This document shows positions 1 through 4,675 of a stretch of 5,435 bases of DNA, one piece after another (the stretch's first letter is position 1; each line of letters begins with the position of its first letter). A model generated the notes under the pieces. That model ran no database searches. It was not told the DNA's origin and worked only from the letters and a program-made list of their open reading frames with translations. Made by a program: the position numbers and the translations under genes. The stretch covers positions 1 to 5,435 of the forward strand of contig JANXYE010000652.1 in NCBI GenBank assembly GCA_025350285.1. Reading direction: 5' to 3'. This DNA comes from Chloroflexota bacterium (GTDB lineage: Bacteria > Chloroflexota > Dehalococcoidia > Tepidiformales > Tepidiformaceae).

Positions 1-369
1 TTCGCCGGCTCGATGTGGTTCGTCTACATCCACATCGCCGTTTTTGGGTACTGGCTCGTCACCAGCGGCAACCCGTTCGTCGATGACCCGTTTCCCTTCG
101 GCTTGCTCACGATGGTCGTCTCCCTTGAGGCGATCTTCCTCAGCACCTTCGTGATGCTCAGCCAGAACCGGGCGGACGATCGCCGCCAGGTGATCGCGGA
201 CCACCAGTGGGAACTCACTCAGGTGGAGTGGAAGGAGAACAACGAGATCCTCATGCTCTCCCGCCAGATGCTCGATCTGACGGAACGCGTGCACTCGCTC
301 ACGACGGAAGTGCACGCCTCCGTGACGGCGAAGGATCGCGCCCAGTTCGACGCCGCAAAGGGCGAATGA
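1..369 (+). CDS. DUF1003 family membrane protein (5'-truncated by window edge)
   Basis: The reading frame is open from base 1 (Phe-Ala-Gly-Ser before the first visible Met at 13), so the true start lies upstream and the Met at 13 is probably internal. Two hydrophobic segments are visible: one from about base 13 to 63 (MWFVYIHIAVFGYWLVTS) and one from about 100 to 162, ending in the typical DUF1003 signature MLSQNR. The linker DDPFPFGLL matches the family's 'FDPYPFxLL' signature between the two membrane helices. After the second helix comes a charged, coiled-coil-like tail rich in Glu, Gln and Arg, ending AAKGE. Members of this family are about 150-200 residue inner-membrane proteins with two helices and a cytosolic tail; their biochemical role is not established. 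The gene ends six bases before the convergent hydrolase gene. Family assignment is firm; function is unknown. Confidence 0.85.
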   Translation, partial: FAGSMWFVYIHIAVFGYWLVTSGNPFVDDPFPFGLLTMVVSLEAIFLSTFVMLSQNRADDRRQVIADHQWELTQVEWKENNEILMLSRQMLDLTERVHSLTTEVHASVTAKDRAQFDAAKGE

Positions 370-375
370 ACGCGG

Positions 376-1926
376 CTACCGGGTGAGGGCGGTGTACGCA
401 TCCGGGACGCGGTCGCGGATGACGTGGGTCCCCGGCGCCCGCTCTTTCCAGCGCGAAAACGCCCGGTTCGTAGCGGCCGCCATCGCCACCCCCGTCCCGG
501 CGGGCACGGCCGTCATTACGGAACCTTCAGGCGAGCAGATGACACCACCGTCCGGCCAGGCCGCCGCCGTGTAGACGCGGCTCTCGTCGCTCCGGCAGCG
601 AGCGACCCGCTCCGCCATCGGACCGGCATCGAACAGCGCCCAGGCGAGGATGTCCGCTCCCTCTAACGCCAGCCCGCGGGCAACCTCGGGCACGTAGCCC
701 TCATCGCCGCAGAGCAAGCCCAGGTTCCCGGCCGGCGTCCGGATGATCGGCGCCGTGTTCTCTCCGGTTTCGATCCCGAATCCGTGGGTCGCGAGGTGTT
801 CGTAGGTCCGCTCCGGCGTGACCGCGACGATCGTTTGACGCCAGTTGCAGCCCGTCGTTTCGACGGCGAGGACGGCCACGCCGCCGTTCGCCCGCACCGA
901 CGCCTCAAGCTCGCCGATGCCGACTTCCCAGCCCTCAGGGCCGCGGCTCCCGCTGAACACGACAACGTCGCAATCCTGCGCGCGCAGCGCTTCGAACCGT
1001 CGCGTCGTTTCCGAGAGGTCCAGCCCATCGACCCCCGGCACGACCGCCACACGGCCCGCCGATTGGCCGGGCACGAGCGCTTCCGTCTCGATCCGCATCG
1101 CTTCCAGGGATTCCGTCGGCCGGGTCAACACGCCGTAGAGCGCCGGGCGGCGCGGGATCGTCTCCACGCGTTCGGGCGTGACTTCGTAGAGCAAGACCTG
1201 GTTACCCGTGCTCGGCGCCGAGGCTCGTGAATTGCCGTCCGGCCCAATCACGCAGGAGCGCCCCGCATAGATGATCGTCTGGTCCTCGGGTCCCCACTTG
1301 TCCGCCGCCGCCACCCAGACGCCGTTTTCGAAGGCCCGCACGGGCATCAGGTACTCGCACTGGGTGGTGGTGAGCTCAGCTTCGCTGCGGCCCCACGAAA
1401 CCCACGCCGTCAGGTCGCAGATGACCTCCGCGCCGTTCACCCGGAGCATGCGCGCCACCTCGGGCTGGCGGCCGTCCGCGCAGATGAGCACACCGAAGCG
1501 GCAGAACTCGGCGTCAAACACCGGGAACTCGCGCCCGCGTTCGAACCAGGTGGTATCGAAGTGCCAGAGAAAACTCTTGTCGTAGCGCCCCGCGATCTCT
1601 CCATCCGGTGAGAAGACGACCCCGCTGTTCGTGAGCGTGCCGTTCTCGTGCGGCACGGCCATCCCCGCGGCCAGCCAGAACCCGTACTCGCGCGCCTTCG
1701 CCCCAAACAGCGCCGTGACCTCCGCGTAGGGCCGCACGCCCGGGCGAGCGTAGGGATTCGCGTCCCTCACGTAGTAGGCGGGGTAGGCGCATTCGGGGAG
1801 CAGGACGAGCTTTGCGCCCCCCCGGCCGGCCTCGTCGAGCGCGGCGATCAGGCCCTGGAGGTTCGTCTCCGCGTCTTCGATGTCGTACGCGCGGACCTGG
1901 CAGCAGGCAATGGTGAACGGTTGCAT
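376..1926 (-). CDS. Tandem carbon-nitrogen hydrolase (nitrilase superfamily), second domain degenerate
   Basis: The 516-residue product is about twice the usual 260-300 residues of a nitrilase-fold amidase. The N-terminal half (about 1-275) has the complete Glu-Lys-Cys triad: E45 in LVLLPECAYP, K117 in GRYDKSFLW, and C149 in GVLICADGRQPE. It should therefore be an active amidase, carbamoylase or nitrilase acting on a small C-N substrate in the cytoplasm (no signal peptide). The C-terminal half (about 290-490) repeats the same strand order, with GLLCGDEGYVPEVARGL (C406) aligning to the nucleophile segment. Its Glu position reads FSGS (about S325) and its Lys position reads YEH (about H377), so this half is probably inactive and structural. 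The substrate cannot be read from the sequence. The ATG at 1926 is chosen because it begins the conserved first strand (MQPFTIACCQVRA). No Shine-Dalgarno sequence precedes it. The gene is transcribed divergently from purH and convergently with the DUF1003 gene. Confidence 0.88.
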   Translation of the reverse strand: MQPFTIACCQVRAYDIEDAETNLQGLIAALDEAGRGGAKLVLLPECAYPAYYVRDANPYARPGVRPYAEVTALFGAKAREYGFWLAAGMAVPHENGTLTNSGVVFSPDGEIAGRYDKSFLWHFDTTWFERGREFPVFDAEFCRFGVLICADGRQPEVARMLRVNGAEVICDLTAWVSWGRSEAELTTTQCEYLMPVRAFENGVWVAAADKWGPEDQTIIYAGRSCVIGPDGNSRASAPSTGNQVLLYEVTPERVETIPRRPALYGVLTRPTESLEAMRIETEALVPGQSAGRVAVVPGVDGLDLSETTRRFEALRAQDCDVVVFSGSRGPEGWEVGIGELEASVRANGGVAVLAVETTGCNWRQTIVAVTPERTYEHLATHGFGIETGENTAPIIRTPAGNLGLLCGDEGYVPEVARGLALEGADILAWALFDAGPMAERVARCRSDESRVYTAAAWPDGGVICSPEGSVMTAVPAGTGVAMAAATNRAFSRWKERAPGTHVIRDRVPDAYTALTR

Positions 1927-1932
1927 GCGAGA

Positions 1933-1938
1933 AGTTTA
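1933..1938 (-). promoter_or_regulatory. Possible -10 box of the hydrolase gene, leaderless arrangement
   Basis: On the minus strand TAAACT ends six bases before the ATG at 1926, so transcription would start at or next to the start codon. This agrees with the absence of any AGGAGG-like site upstream. The box matches TATAAT at four of six positions and fits the TAnnnT pattern of leaderless promoters. No convincing -35 box is visible 16-18 bases upstream. This is a visual call. Confidence 0.35.
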
Positions 1939-1973
1939 CGCGAACCGGGGGTGGCCGCGCGCCACCTGCGCCG

Positions 1974-1979
1974 TATACT
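1974..1979 (+). promoter_or_regulatory. -10 box of the riboswitch-purH transcript
   Basis: TATACT matches the sigma-70 -10 consensus at five of six positions. A start site about seven bases downstream falls at G1986, which is exactly the first base of helix P1 of the riboswitch described next. That coincidence supports both calls. The -35 region (around 1951-1956, GTGGCC) is a poor match, so the promoter may be weak or activator-dependent, or may use another sigma-factor spacing. Confidence 0.55.
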
Positions 1980-1985
1980 TCTGAA

Positions 1986-2068
1986 GTCGGGTAACTGGCG
2001 AACGCGGAGCACCGCGAGGGAGCCCGGACAGCAACCACCAACCATCATCCCGGCCGTACGCCTGGGCC
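1986..2068 (+). promoter_or_regulatory. ZTP/ZMP riboswitch aptamer (pfl motif) controlling purH
   Basis: The leader has all landmarks of the pfl/ZTP class. P1 pairs 1986-1991 (GTCGGG) with 2023-2029 (CCCGGAC) with one bulged G at 2027. The conserved internal-loop strand TAACTGGCGAAC follows at 1992-2003. P2 is CGCGG (2003-2007)/CCGCG (2012-2016) with an AGCA loop. The conserved GGGAGC lies at 2018-2023. A linker rich in A and C (about 2030-2048) separates the two subdomains. P3 is GGCC (2052-2055)/GGCC (2065-2068), closing the nine-base loop GTACGCCTG that carries the class-defining CGCCTGGGC sequence. The loop CGCC (2059-2062) can form the known pseudoknot with GGCG (1997-2000). Known biology: the class binds ZMP/ZTP, which accumulates when 10-formyl-THF is short, and turns on purine and folate genes, purH among them. 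The class call rests on motif and pairing, not on a covariance search. Confidence 0.9.
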
Positions 2069-2147
2069 CAGGGAAGTCTCCGCGGCGGAGTCGAACTCAG
2101 CGCGAGTTCGTCCCCTTCGCGGCCACTTTCGAAAGGGGTCCTGGTTC
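2069..2147 (+). promoter_or_regulatory. Riboswitch expression platform with Shine-Dalgarno-sequestering hairpin, and purH RBS
   Basis: Three further hairpins can form between aptamer and start codon. CTCCG (2078-2082) pairs with CGGAG (2086-2090). CGAACTC (2092-2098) pairs perfectly with GAGTTCG (2104-2110) over a five-base loop. CCCCTTCG (2112-2119) pairs with CG-A-AAGGGG (2130-2138), with one bulged A. The last hairpin buries AAGGGG (2133-2138), the likely purH ribosome-binding site, nine bases before the ATG at 2148. No U-run follows any of these hairpins, so control looks translational rather than by intrinsic termination. How ligand binding frees the site is not obvious. CCAGG (2068-2072), at the 3' edge of P3, can also pair with CCTGG (2140-2144) between the RBS and ATG, which may be the linking switch. 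The pairings are seen; the mechanism is inferred. Confidence 0.65.
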
Positions 2148-3713
2148 ATGCGCGCTCTGTTAGGTGTTTACGATAAGGCCGGCGTGGTCGATTTCGCCCG
2201 CGGCCTCCACGAACTGGGCTGGGAGCTGGTCTCCACCGGCGGCACCCACGCCACCATCGCCGCGGCCGGCATCCCCGTCCGCAAAGTCGAAGAGATCACC
2301 GGCTTCCCCGAGATGCTCGACGGGCGCGTGAAGACACTCCACCCGGCGATCCACGGCGGCATCCTCGCCCGCCGGGACCTCCCCGCCCACCGCGCCGCCC
2401 TCGCCGAACACGAGATCGAGGGCATCGATCTCGTCTGCTGCAACCTCTACCCGTTCTACGCGACCGTCACCCGTCCTGGCGGCGTCAGCTTCGAAGACGG
2501 CATCGAGAACATCGACATCGGCGGGCCAACGATGCTCCGCGCCGCCGCCAAGAACCACGGCGATGTCCTCGTCGTCGTGGACCCGGACGACTACACCAGC
2601 ATCCTCGACGGCCTGAAAGCGGGCTCGTTCGACGCGGCGGCACGCAAACGCCTGGCCTGGAAGGCCTTCCAGCATGTCGCCAGCTACGACAGCGCCGTTG
2701 CCGAATGGCTCTGGGACGGCGAGGGCGCCCCACCCGCGCTCACCCTCCCGCTCGAGCTTTCGCAGGGCCTGCGCTACGGCGAAAACCCCCACCAGAGCGC
2801 CGCCTTCTACCTCTACCGCTCGCTCGCGGAGCACGGCCGGGGCGGCATCGCGACCGCTGTCCAGCACCACGGCAAGGAGATGTCCTACAACAACTATCTC
2901 GATGCCGACGCCGCCTGGAACTGCGTGAACGACTTCCCCGGGCCCACCAGCGTGATCGTCAAGCACACCAACCCCTGCGGCGTCGCGACCCGTGAGGACA
3001 TGCTCGAAGCGTACCGGCTGGCCGTCCACGCCGACCCGACCAGCGCCTTCGGGGGCATCGTCGCTTTCAATCGCGTGGTCGATGAGCCCCTTGCCCGCGA
3101 GCTGCGCGAGTTTCGCAGCCCCAACGACGGCGAGACCCGAATGTTCTACGAAATCGTCATCGCGCCCGGCTACACGCCCGAGGGGCTTGCTCTACTCAAG
3201 GGGAAATCGAAGGATCTCCGCATCCTCGAAGCGCTGCCGCACGCGCAGGGCGGGCGCACCTACCGCCAGGTCGGCGGCGGCTGGCTCGTGCAGGACGCGG
3301 ACGACCGTGGCCCGGAGCAGATCGAGTTCAAGGTCGTGACCGAAACACAGCCACCGGCCGGGCTGCTCGACGACATGAAGTTCGCCTGGCGCTGCGTGAA
3401 GCACGTCAAAAGCAATGCCATCACGGTGGCGAAGGACGGCCGCCTGCTGGGCATGGGCAGTGGCCAGCCGAACCGCGTGAAGAGCGTCGAGATCGCCATG
3501 GAGAAGTCCGGCGCCGAGGTCAAGGGCGCGGTCCTCGCCAGCGACGCCTTCTTCCCCTTCGCCTGGGGCGACTCCATCGAAAAGGCCTGCCAGGCCGGTA
3601 TCGCCGCCATCGTCCAGCCCGGCGGCAGCATCCGCGACCAGGACGGCATCGATTGCTGCAACAAGTACGGCGTAGCGATGGTGCTCACCGGCACGCGCCA
3701 CTTCCGTCACTGA
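2148..3713 (+). CDS. purH: Bifunctional phosphoribosylaminoimidazolecarboxamide formyltransferase / IMP cyclohydrolase
   Basis: PurH catalyses the last two steps of de novo purine synthesis: it formylates AICAR (ZMP) with 10-formyl-THF to FAICAR, then cyclises FAICAR to IMP in the cytoplasm. The 521-residue length is normal for the family. The N-terminal MGS-like cyclohydrolase domain (about 1-195) shows STGGTHATI (29-37), DGRVKTLHPAIHGGIL (58-73), NLYPF (99-103) and ENIDIGGPTMLRAAAKNH (120-137). The transformylase domain (about 200-521) shows LRYGENPHQSA (208-218), the catalytic Lys-His pair in VKHTNPCG (K272, H273), SAFGGIVAFN (299-308), KSNAI (421-425), GMGSGQPNRVKS (435-446), QPGGSIRDQDG (490-500) and the usual C-terminus LTGTRHFRH. 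It therefore looks complete and active. The ATG at 2148 has AAGGGG nine bases upstream. The ZTP riboswitch in the leader senses this enzyme's own substrate. No other purine gene is adjacent. Confidence 0.97.
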   Translation: MRALLGVYDKAGVVDFARGLHELGWELVSTGGTHATIAAAGIPVRKVEEITGFPEMLDGRVKTLHPAIHGGILARRDLPAHRAALAEHEIEGIDLVCCNLYPFYATVTRPGGVSFEDGIENIDIGGPTMLRAAAKNHGDVLVVVDPDDYTSILDGLKAGSFDAAARKRLAWKAFQHVASYDSAVAEWLWDGEGAPPALTLPLELSQGLRYGENPHQSAAFYLYRSLAEHGRGGIATAVQHHGKEMSYNNYLDADAAWNCVNDFPGPTSVIVKHTNPCGVATREDMLEAYRLAVHADPTSAFGGIVAFNRVVDEPLARELREFRSPNDGETRMFYEIVIAPGYTPEGLALLKGKSKDLRILEALPHAQGGRTYRQVGGGWLVQDADDRGPEQIEFKVVTETQPPAGLLDDMKFAWRCVKHVKSNAITVAKDGRLLGMGSGQPNRVKSVEIAMEKSGAEVKGAVLASDAFFPFAWGDSIEKACQAGIAAIVQPGGSIRDQDGIDCCNKYGVAMVLTGTRHFRH

Positions 3714-3719
3714 CCTGGC

Positions 3720-3835
3720 GCGGTTGGCCGCCAAGGAGCCAAGGGCCCAAGTTTTTTGGCGTGGCTGGAGCGGTTGGCCGCCAAGTTTTGCGACGTGGCT
3801 GGAGCGGTTGGCCGCCAAGTTGCCAAGCGGCCAAG
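3720..3835 (+). repeat. Intergenic repeat cluster, orientation A (three copies)
   Basis: The core GCGGTTGGCCGCCAAG occurs at 3720-3735, 3770-3785 and 3804-3819. The last two copies sit in a perfect 27-base direct repeat (3761-3787 and 3795-3821, period 34). The first copy runs on as GAGCCAAGGGCCCAAG to 3751, and this stretch (3724-3751) is nearly the reverse complement of the B repeat at 3867-3896. A further CCAAGCGGCCAAG follows at 3823-3835. T-runs follow two copies (3752-3757 and 3786-3789). One possible stem, TTGGCG (3756-3761)/CGCCAA (3779-3784), precedes the second T-run, so part of the cluster could end purH transcription. It lies just 3' of the purH stop codon and no gene is visible in it. 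Confidence 0.75.
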
Positions 3836-3866
3836 TATCCTGACGAACCGACCGAAAAACACGAAA

Positions 3867-3971
3867 CTTGGCGTCTTGGCCCCTTGGCGGCAAAAACGCT
3901 TCGGCGTCTGGTCTTGGCCCCTTGGCGGCAAGTCTTTTCGGCTTGGCGTCTTGGCCCCTTGGCGGCAAAAA
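3867..3971 (-). repeat. Intergenic repeat cluster, orientation B (three copies, inverted relative to A)
   Basis: A 30-base unit starting CTTGGCGTCTTGGCCCC on the plus strand occurs identically at 3867-3896 and 3942-3971. A partial copy sharing GTCTTGGCCCCTTGGCGGCAA lies between them (3911-3931). The unit is itself made of CTTGGC-like sub-units about 9-10 bases apart. It reads as the inverse of the A copies, so the two clusters face each other across about 31 bases (3836-3866) and can fold back on each other. On the minus strand, T-runs (GTTTTTG) sit at the copy edges just downstream of the DinB-like gene, which ends only 13 bases from the last copy. A role as a two-way terminator is possible but unproven. 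Confidence 0.75.
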
Positions 3972-3983
3972 CTCCTCGGCGAC

Positions 3984-4490
3984 TCACCGCCAGTGGATGT
4001 AGCCGCTCTCCCAGTCCGGGTGCGATGCCTCCCAGAGATGGCGCGTGAGCTGCAGGTGGCCGTAGTGCATGGCCGAATGGTCGAGATCCCCGGCGAGCGC
4101 TTCGCCGAGCGTGCCTTCGCCGTCCGGGCCGGATGATTCGAGCCGCTCCGCCGTCAGCCCGGCGAGCGCTTCCTTGAGCTGTTGGTCCGCCGCGTCGATG
4201 GCGGCGAGCAGCTCCTCGCAGTCCGCCGATTCGTCCATGCGCGACCCATTTTCGCCCGCCCACGGCCCCTCGATGCCCGCCGCCAACCGCGCCACGTACA
4301 GCTCGACATCGACAATGTGCAGCGCCAGCCCGCCAGGCGAGGCCGCCTCTGGCGCCGGCCGCCAGTCCAACGCCTCCCGCGGCAGCCCCGAAACGAGCTG
4401 TCGCATGTCCCAGTGGCGCTCGTGCGAAGTCGTCAGCAGCGCACGCAGGAGGGCGGGGAGCGTGGCCGGGGGCGCGTAGTCGGGGTTCAT
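3984..4490 (-). CDS. DinB/YfiT-like four-helix putative metal-dependent enzyme
   Basis: The 168-residue protein is the usual size for the DinB-like superfamily, small four-helix proteins that bind a metal through three histidines. Candidate ligands are H58 in SPGGLALHIVD on the second helix, and H138 and H142 in DLDHSAMHYGHLQLTRH on the last helix, spaced H-x3-H as usual; H145 is one turn further. The sequence is helical throughout, with DWRPAPEAASPGGLALHIVD resembling the 'W+P.p...si...l.Hi' pattern of the family. Known members include thiol-dependent (mycothiol or bacillithiol) transferases and damage-induced proteins; which of these applies here cannot be told. There is no signal peptide, so it is probably cytosolic. 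No Shine-Dalgarno sequence precedes the ATG (upstream TCGATTCCCC). It is convergent with purH and divergent from the Calx-beta gene. Confidence 0.85.
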   Translation of the reverse strand: MNPDYAPPATLPALLRALLTTSHERHWDMRQLVSGLPREALDWRPAPEAASPGGLALHIVDVELYVARLAAGIEGPWAGENGSRMDESADCEELLAAIDAADQQLKEALAGLTAERLESSGPDGEGTLGEALAGDLDHSAMHYGHLQLTRHLWEASHPDWESGYIHWR

Positions 4491-4499
4491 GGGGAATCG

Positions 4500-4505
4500 A
4501 TAGTA
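4500..4505 (-). promoter_or_regulatory. Possible -10 box of the DinB-like gene
   Basis: On the minus strand TACTAT (four of six matches to TATAAT) lies nine bases upstream of the ATG at 4490, so the mRNA leader would be only a few bases long or absent. This fits the lack of an RBS. No clear -35 box is seen. Confidence 0.3.
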
Positions 4506-4528
4506 CCGGCTCAGGTCGCGAACTTCAG

Positions 4529-4567
4529 ACTCGGAACTCGGAACTCGGAACTCGCTCCTCGGAACTC
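4529..4567. repeat. Heptamer tandem repeat (ACTCGGA, about 5.5 units)
   Basis: Three perfect ACTCGGA units (4529-4549) are followed by ACTCGCT (4550-4556), CCTCGGA (4557-4563) and a partial ACTC. It lies in the spacer between two divergent genes, about 40 bases upstream of the DinB-like start and about 70 upstream of the Calx-beta -10 box. A 7-base period is typical of the short tandemly repeated sequences found in intergenic DNA of several bacterial phyla. The remainder of the spacer (4568-4630) shows no other pattern. Confidence 0.85.
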
Positions 4568-4633
4568 AACGCCGACCTTTACGCTTCCCCAACCCGTTCC
4601 CGCCCCGCCGTGTGCCCGCAAGCGAAGCTCCCG

Positions 4634-4639
4634 TATGAT
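4634..4639 (+). promoter_or_regulatory. -10 box of the Calx-beta protein gene
   Basis: TATGAT matches TATAAT at five of six positions and would start an mRNA near 4646, leaving a leader of about 30 bases that includes the RBS. The -35 region (around 4611-4616) is a poor match. Confidence 0.45.
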
Positions 4640-4662
4640 GAACGCTGGCGGGGGTGCGTTCC

Positions 4663-4668
4663 GGAGGT
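4663..4668 (+). promoter_or_regulatory. Strong Shine-Dalgarno site deciding the Calx-beta gene start
   Basis: GGAGGT stands seven bases before the ATG at 4676. It fixes that ATG over the in-frame ATG codons at 4679 and 4706. It is the only near-perfect ribosome-binding site in the window. Confidence 0.85.
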
Positions 4669-4675
4669 CAGATCC

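Noticed and set aside
1648..2163. A plus-strand open frame across the hydrolase 5' end and the riboswitch region.
   Set aside because: It runs antisense to the conserved hydrolase N-terminus and through the structured riboswitch, and its product is Arg/Pro-rich with no recognisable domain.
2160..3029. A long open frame (289 codons) on the minus strand inside purH.
   Set aside because: It lies antisense to strongly conserved PurH motifs, its protein is low-complexity Val/Ala/Gly/Glu, and it has no family signature. It is a shadow of GC-rich codon use.
3750..3757. A classical Rho-independent terminator for purH at the T-run.
   Set aside because: The T-run is good, but the sequence directly upstream offers only a short TTGG/CCAA hairpin and a GGGCCC palindrome without a proper loop. 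I left termination as a possibility under the repeat entry only.
3192..3968. A minus-strand open frame running from the repeat cluster into purH.
   Set aside because: Its first 80 or so residues are repeat translations (PPRGQDAK-type) and the rest is antisense to purH.
3720..3971. A CRISPR array.
   Set aside because: Repeats occur in both orientations, spacing is irregular, the stretches between copies are themselves repeat-like, and no cas gene is nearby.
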